NCBI GenBank assembly: GCA_038230695.1
Contig: JBBRMT010000097.1
Span: forward strand, 1-15,451
Direction: 5' to 3'
Length of the DNA: 15,451 bases
DNA from: QHBQ01 sp038230695
Lineage (GTDB): Bacteria > Chloroflexota > Chloroflexia > QHBQ01
A program made the translations under genes and the position numbers. A model generated the notes under the pieces. That model did no database searches and had not been told where the DNA came from. It worked only from the letters and a program-made list of their open reading frames with translations. Positions 14,612 to 15,451 of the stretch are shown here, piece by piece; position 1 is the stretch's first letter; every line of letters starts with the position of its first letter.

Positions 14612-15451
14612 TTAATGAGTCATTGTCAGCATCTCCCGATAAACCTCGATGGTACGCGCCGCCACGGCGGGCCAGGTGTAGCGGGCAAGGATGAGGTTGC
14701 GGCCCCCTGTACCCATTGCGGCGCGATTTGCAGGCAGCGTGTTGGCCGCCTCTATTATAGCAGCAGCGAGGGCATCTGTGTTGTTGGGTGGCACCAGCCA
14801 GCCAGTCACGCCCGGCTGCACCTTGTCGGGGATGCCGCCGACGCGGGTGGCGACCACAGCGCGGGCGTGCAGCATCGCCTCCATCACCACGATGGCGCTG
14901 CCCTCATAGAGCGTGGGATGCACAAACAGGTTGGCGATGGCGTAGAGATTGTGCAGTTCTTGATCGGCAACCTTGCCCAGTAGCCGCACATTTTCGCCCA
15001 GGCCCAGTTCGGCGCTGAGGGCAAGAAGGTTGCCCAGTTCTCCGCCGCTGCCCGCGTGCAGCCAACGCCAACCCGCAGGTAGCTGCCCCTTTATCTGCGC
15101 CAGAGCGCGGAGCAGCACATCGAAGCCTTTGTTGCGCTCGGCGCGACCGACACTGAGCATAACGAACGGGACGCTTTCAAGTTGCAGCCGCAGCCGCAAC
15201 TCCGCTTGCCGCTCGTCACTCACCTCGTGCGCCGCTGCCTCCGCATCAACCGCGTTGGGCAGCAGCGTCAGATGTGCGGCAGGCAGATGCAGATATTCGC
15301 GCACCTCGTCGCGCAGCCCCGCATCAGTATAGGCCACCCGCTGCGCTGCCTGCGCCCCGCGCCGATACATCGCCCGAAACGGCGCGTAGGCCAGCCACTT
15401 GCGCCGGTCGGTCACTTTGAAATCCTCCAGGCCATGAGGGTTCATCAGCAT
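14612..15451 (-). CDS. GT4-family glycosyltransferase, GT-B fold (5' partial)
   Basis: The last 279 residues of a retaining, nucleotide-sugar-dependent glycosyltransferase, likely cytosolic or membrane-peripheral. NPHGLEDFK near the window edge is a mid-protein motif of GT4 enzymes, so the N-terminal acceptor-binding domain lies outside the window and the methionine at 15451 is not the start. The nucleotide-binding half includes LLPNAVD, the FVMLSVGRAERNKGFDVLLRA donor-domain opening, HAGSGG, the NVRLLGKV loop, and LYEGSAIVVMEAM with the EX7E pair that contacts the donor sugar. RVGGIPDKVQPGVTGWLVPP follows, then a C-terminal return helix. It precedes the GT-C gene by 106 bases on the same strand and probably helps build an envelope glycan. 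Donor and acceptor are unknown. Confidence 0.9.
   Translation of the reverse strand: MLMNPHGLEDFKVTDRRKWLAYAPFRAMYRRGAQAAQRVAYTDAGLRDEVREYLHLPAAHLTLLPNAVDAEAAAHEVSDERQAELRLRLQLESVPFVMLSVGRAERNKGFDVLLRALAQIKGQLPAGWRWLHAGSGGELGNLLALSAELGLGENVRLLGKVADQELHNLYAIANLFVHPTLYEGSAIVVMEAMLHARAVVATRVGGIPDKVQPGVTGWLVPPNNTDALAAAIIEAANTLPANRAAMGTGGRNLILARYTWPAVAARTIEVYREMLTMTH

Overview
The window looks like chromosomal DNA of a moderately high-GC, free-living bacterium. I think Chloroflexota (Chloroflexia-like) is the most likely source. The evidence is the mix of genes (a DarA/PstA-type c-di-AMP receptor beside a site-2 protease, an SLH protein, a large GT-C enzyme with a C-terminal soluble domain) and the many heptanucleotide tandem repeats and GC-rich palindromes, some lying inside genes. 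There is no 16S rRNA or other marker here, so the assignment is an inference. No tRNA, rRNA, CRISPR array, transposase or phage gene was seen.

Left block, minus strand (1-3949): a sigma70-type promoter drives an operon. It encodes a two-domain Clp/Hsp100 unfoldase without a middle (M) domain, a kanamycin-nucleotidyltransferase-like protein translationally coupled to it by an ATGA overlap, and at least two tandem YbjN / secretion-chaperone-fold proteins, the last cut by the window edge.

Centre, plus strand (4026-8902): a divergent, near-consensus promoter drives a tight operon of a c-di-AMP receptor, a membrane site-2 protease with two CBS domains, and a TRAM-type 23S rRNA m5U methyltransferase joined to the protease by a GTGA overlap. 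A thiolase follows, then a gamma-carbonic anhydrase that has lost its 3' end. The break fuses it tail to tail with the signal-peptide stub of a minus-strand lipoprotein gene.

Right block, minus strand (8850-15451): a GT4 glycosyltransferase (5' end outside the window), a large GT-C membrane glycosyltransferase followed by a hairpin terminator, then a promoter and an SLH-domain surface protein followed by an intact lipoprotein and the lipoprotein stub. The SLH gene is out of frame with its evident start. A run of 10 C lies between the Shine-Dalgarno/GTG start and the signal peptide, and nine or twelve C would restore a textbook secretory protein. This is either a phase-variable switch or a sequencing indel. 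The block reads as cell-envelope glycosylation plus surface display.

Four different 7-bp tandem arrays, three of exactly 35 bp, and several G/C-rich palindromes lie both between genes and inside the rRNA methyltransferase and GT-C genes, where they are translated in frame as extra linker residues.
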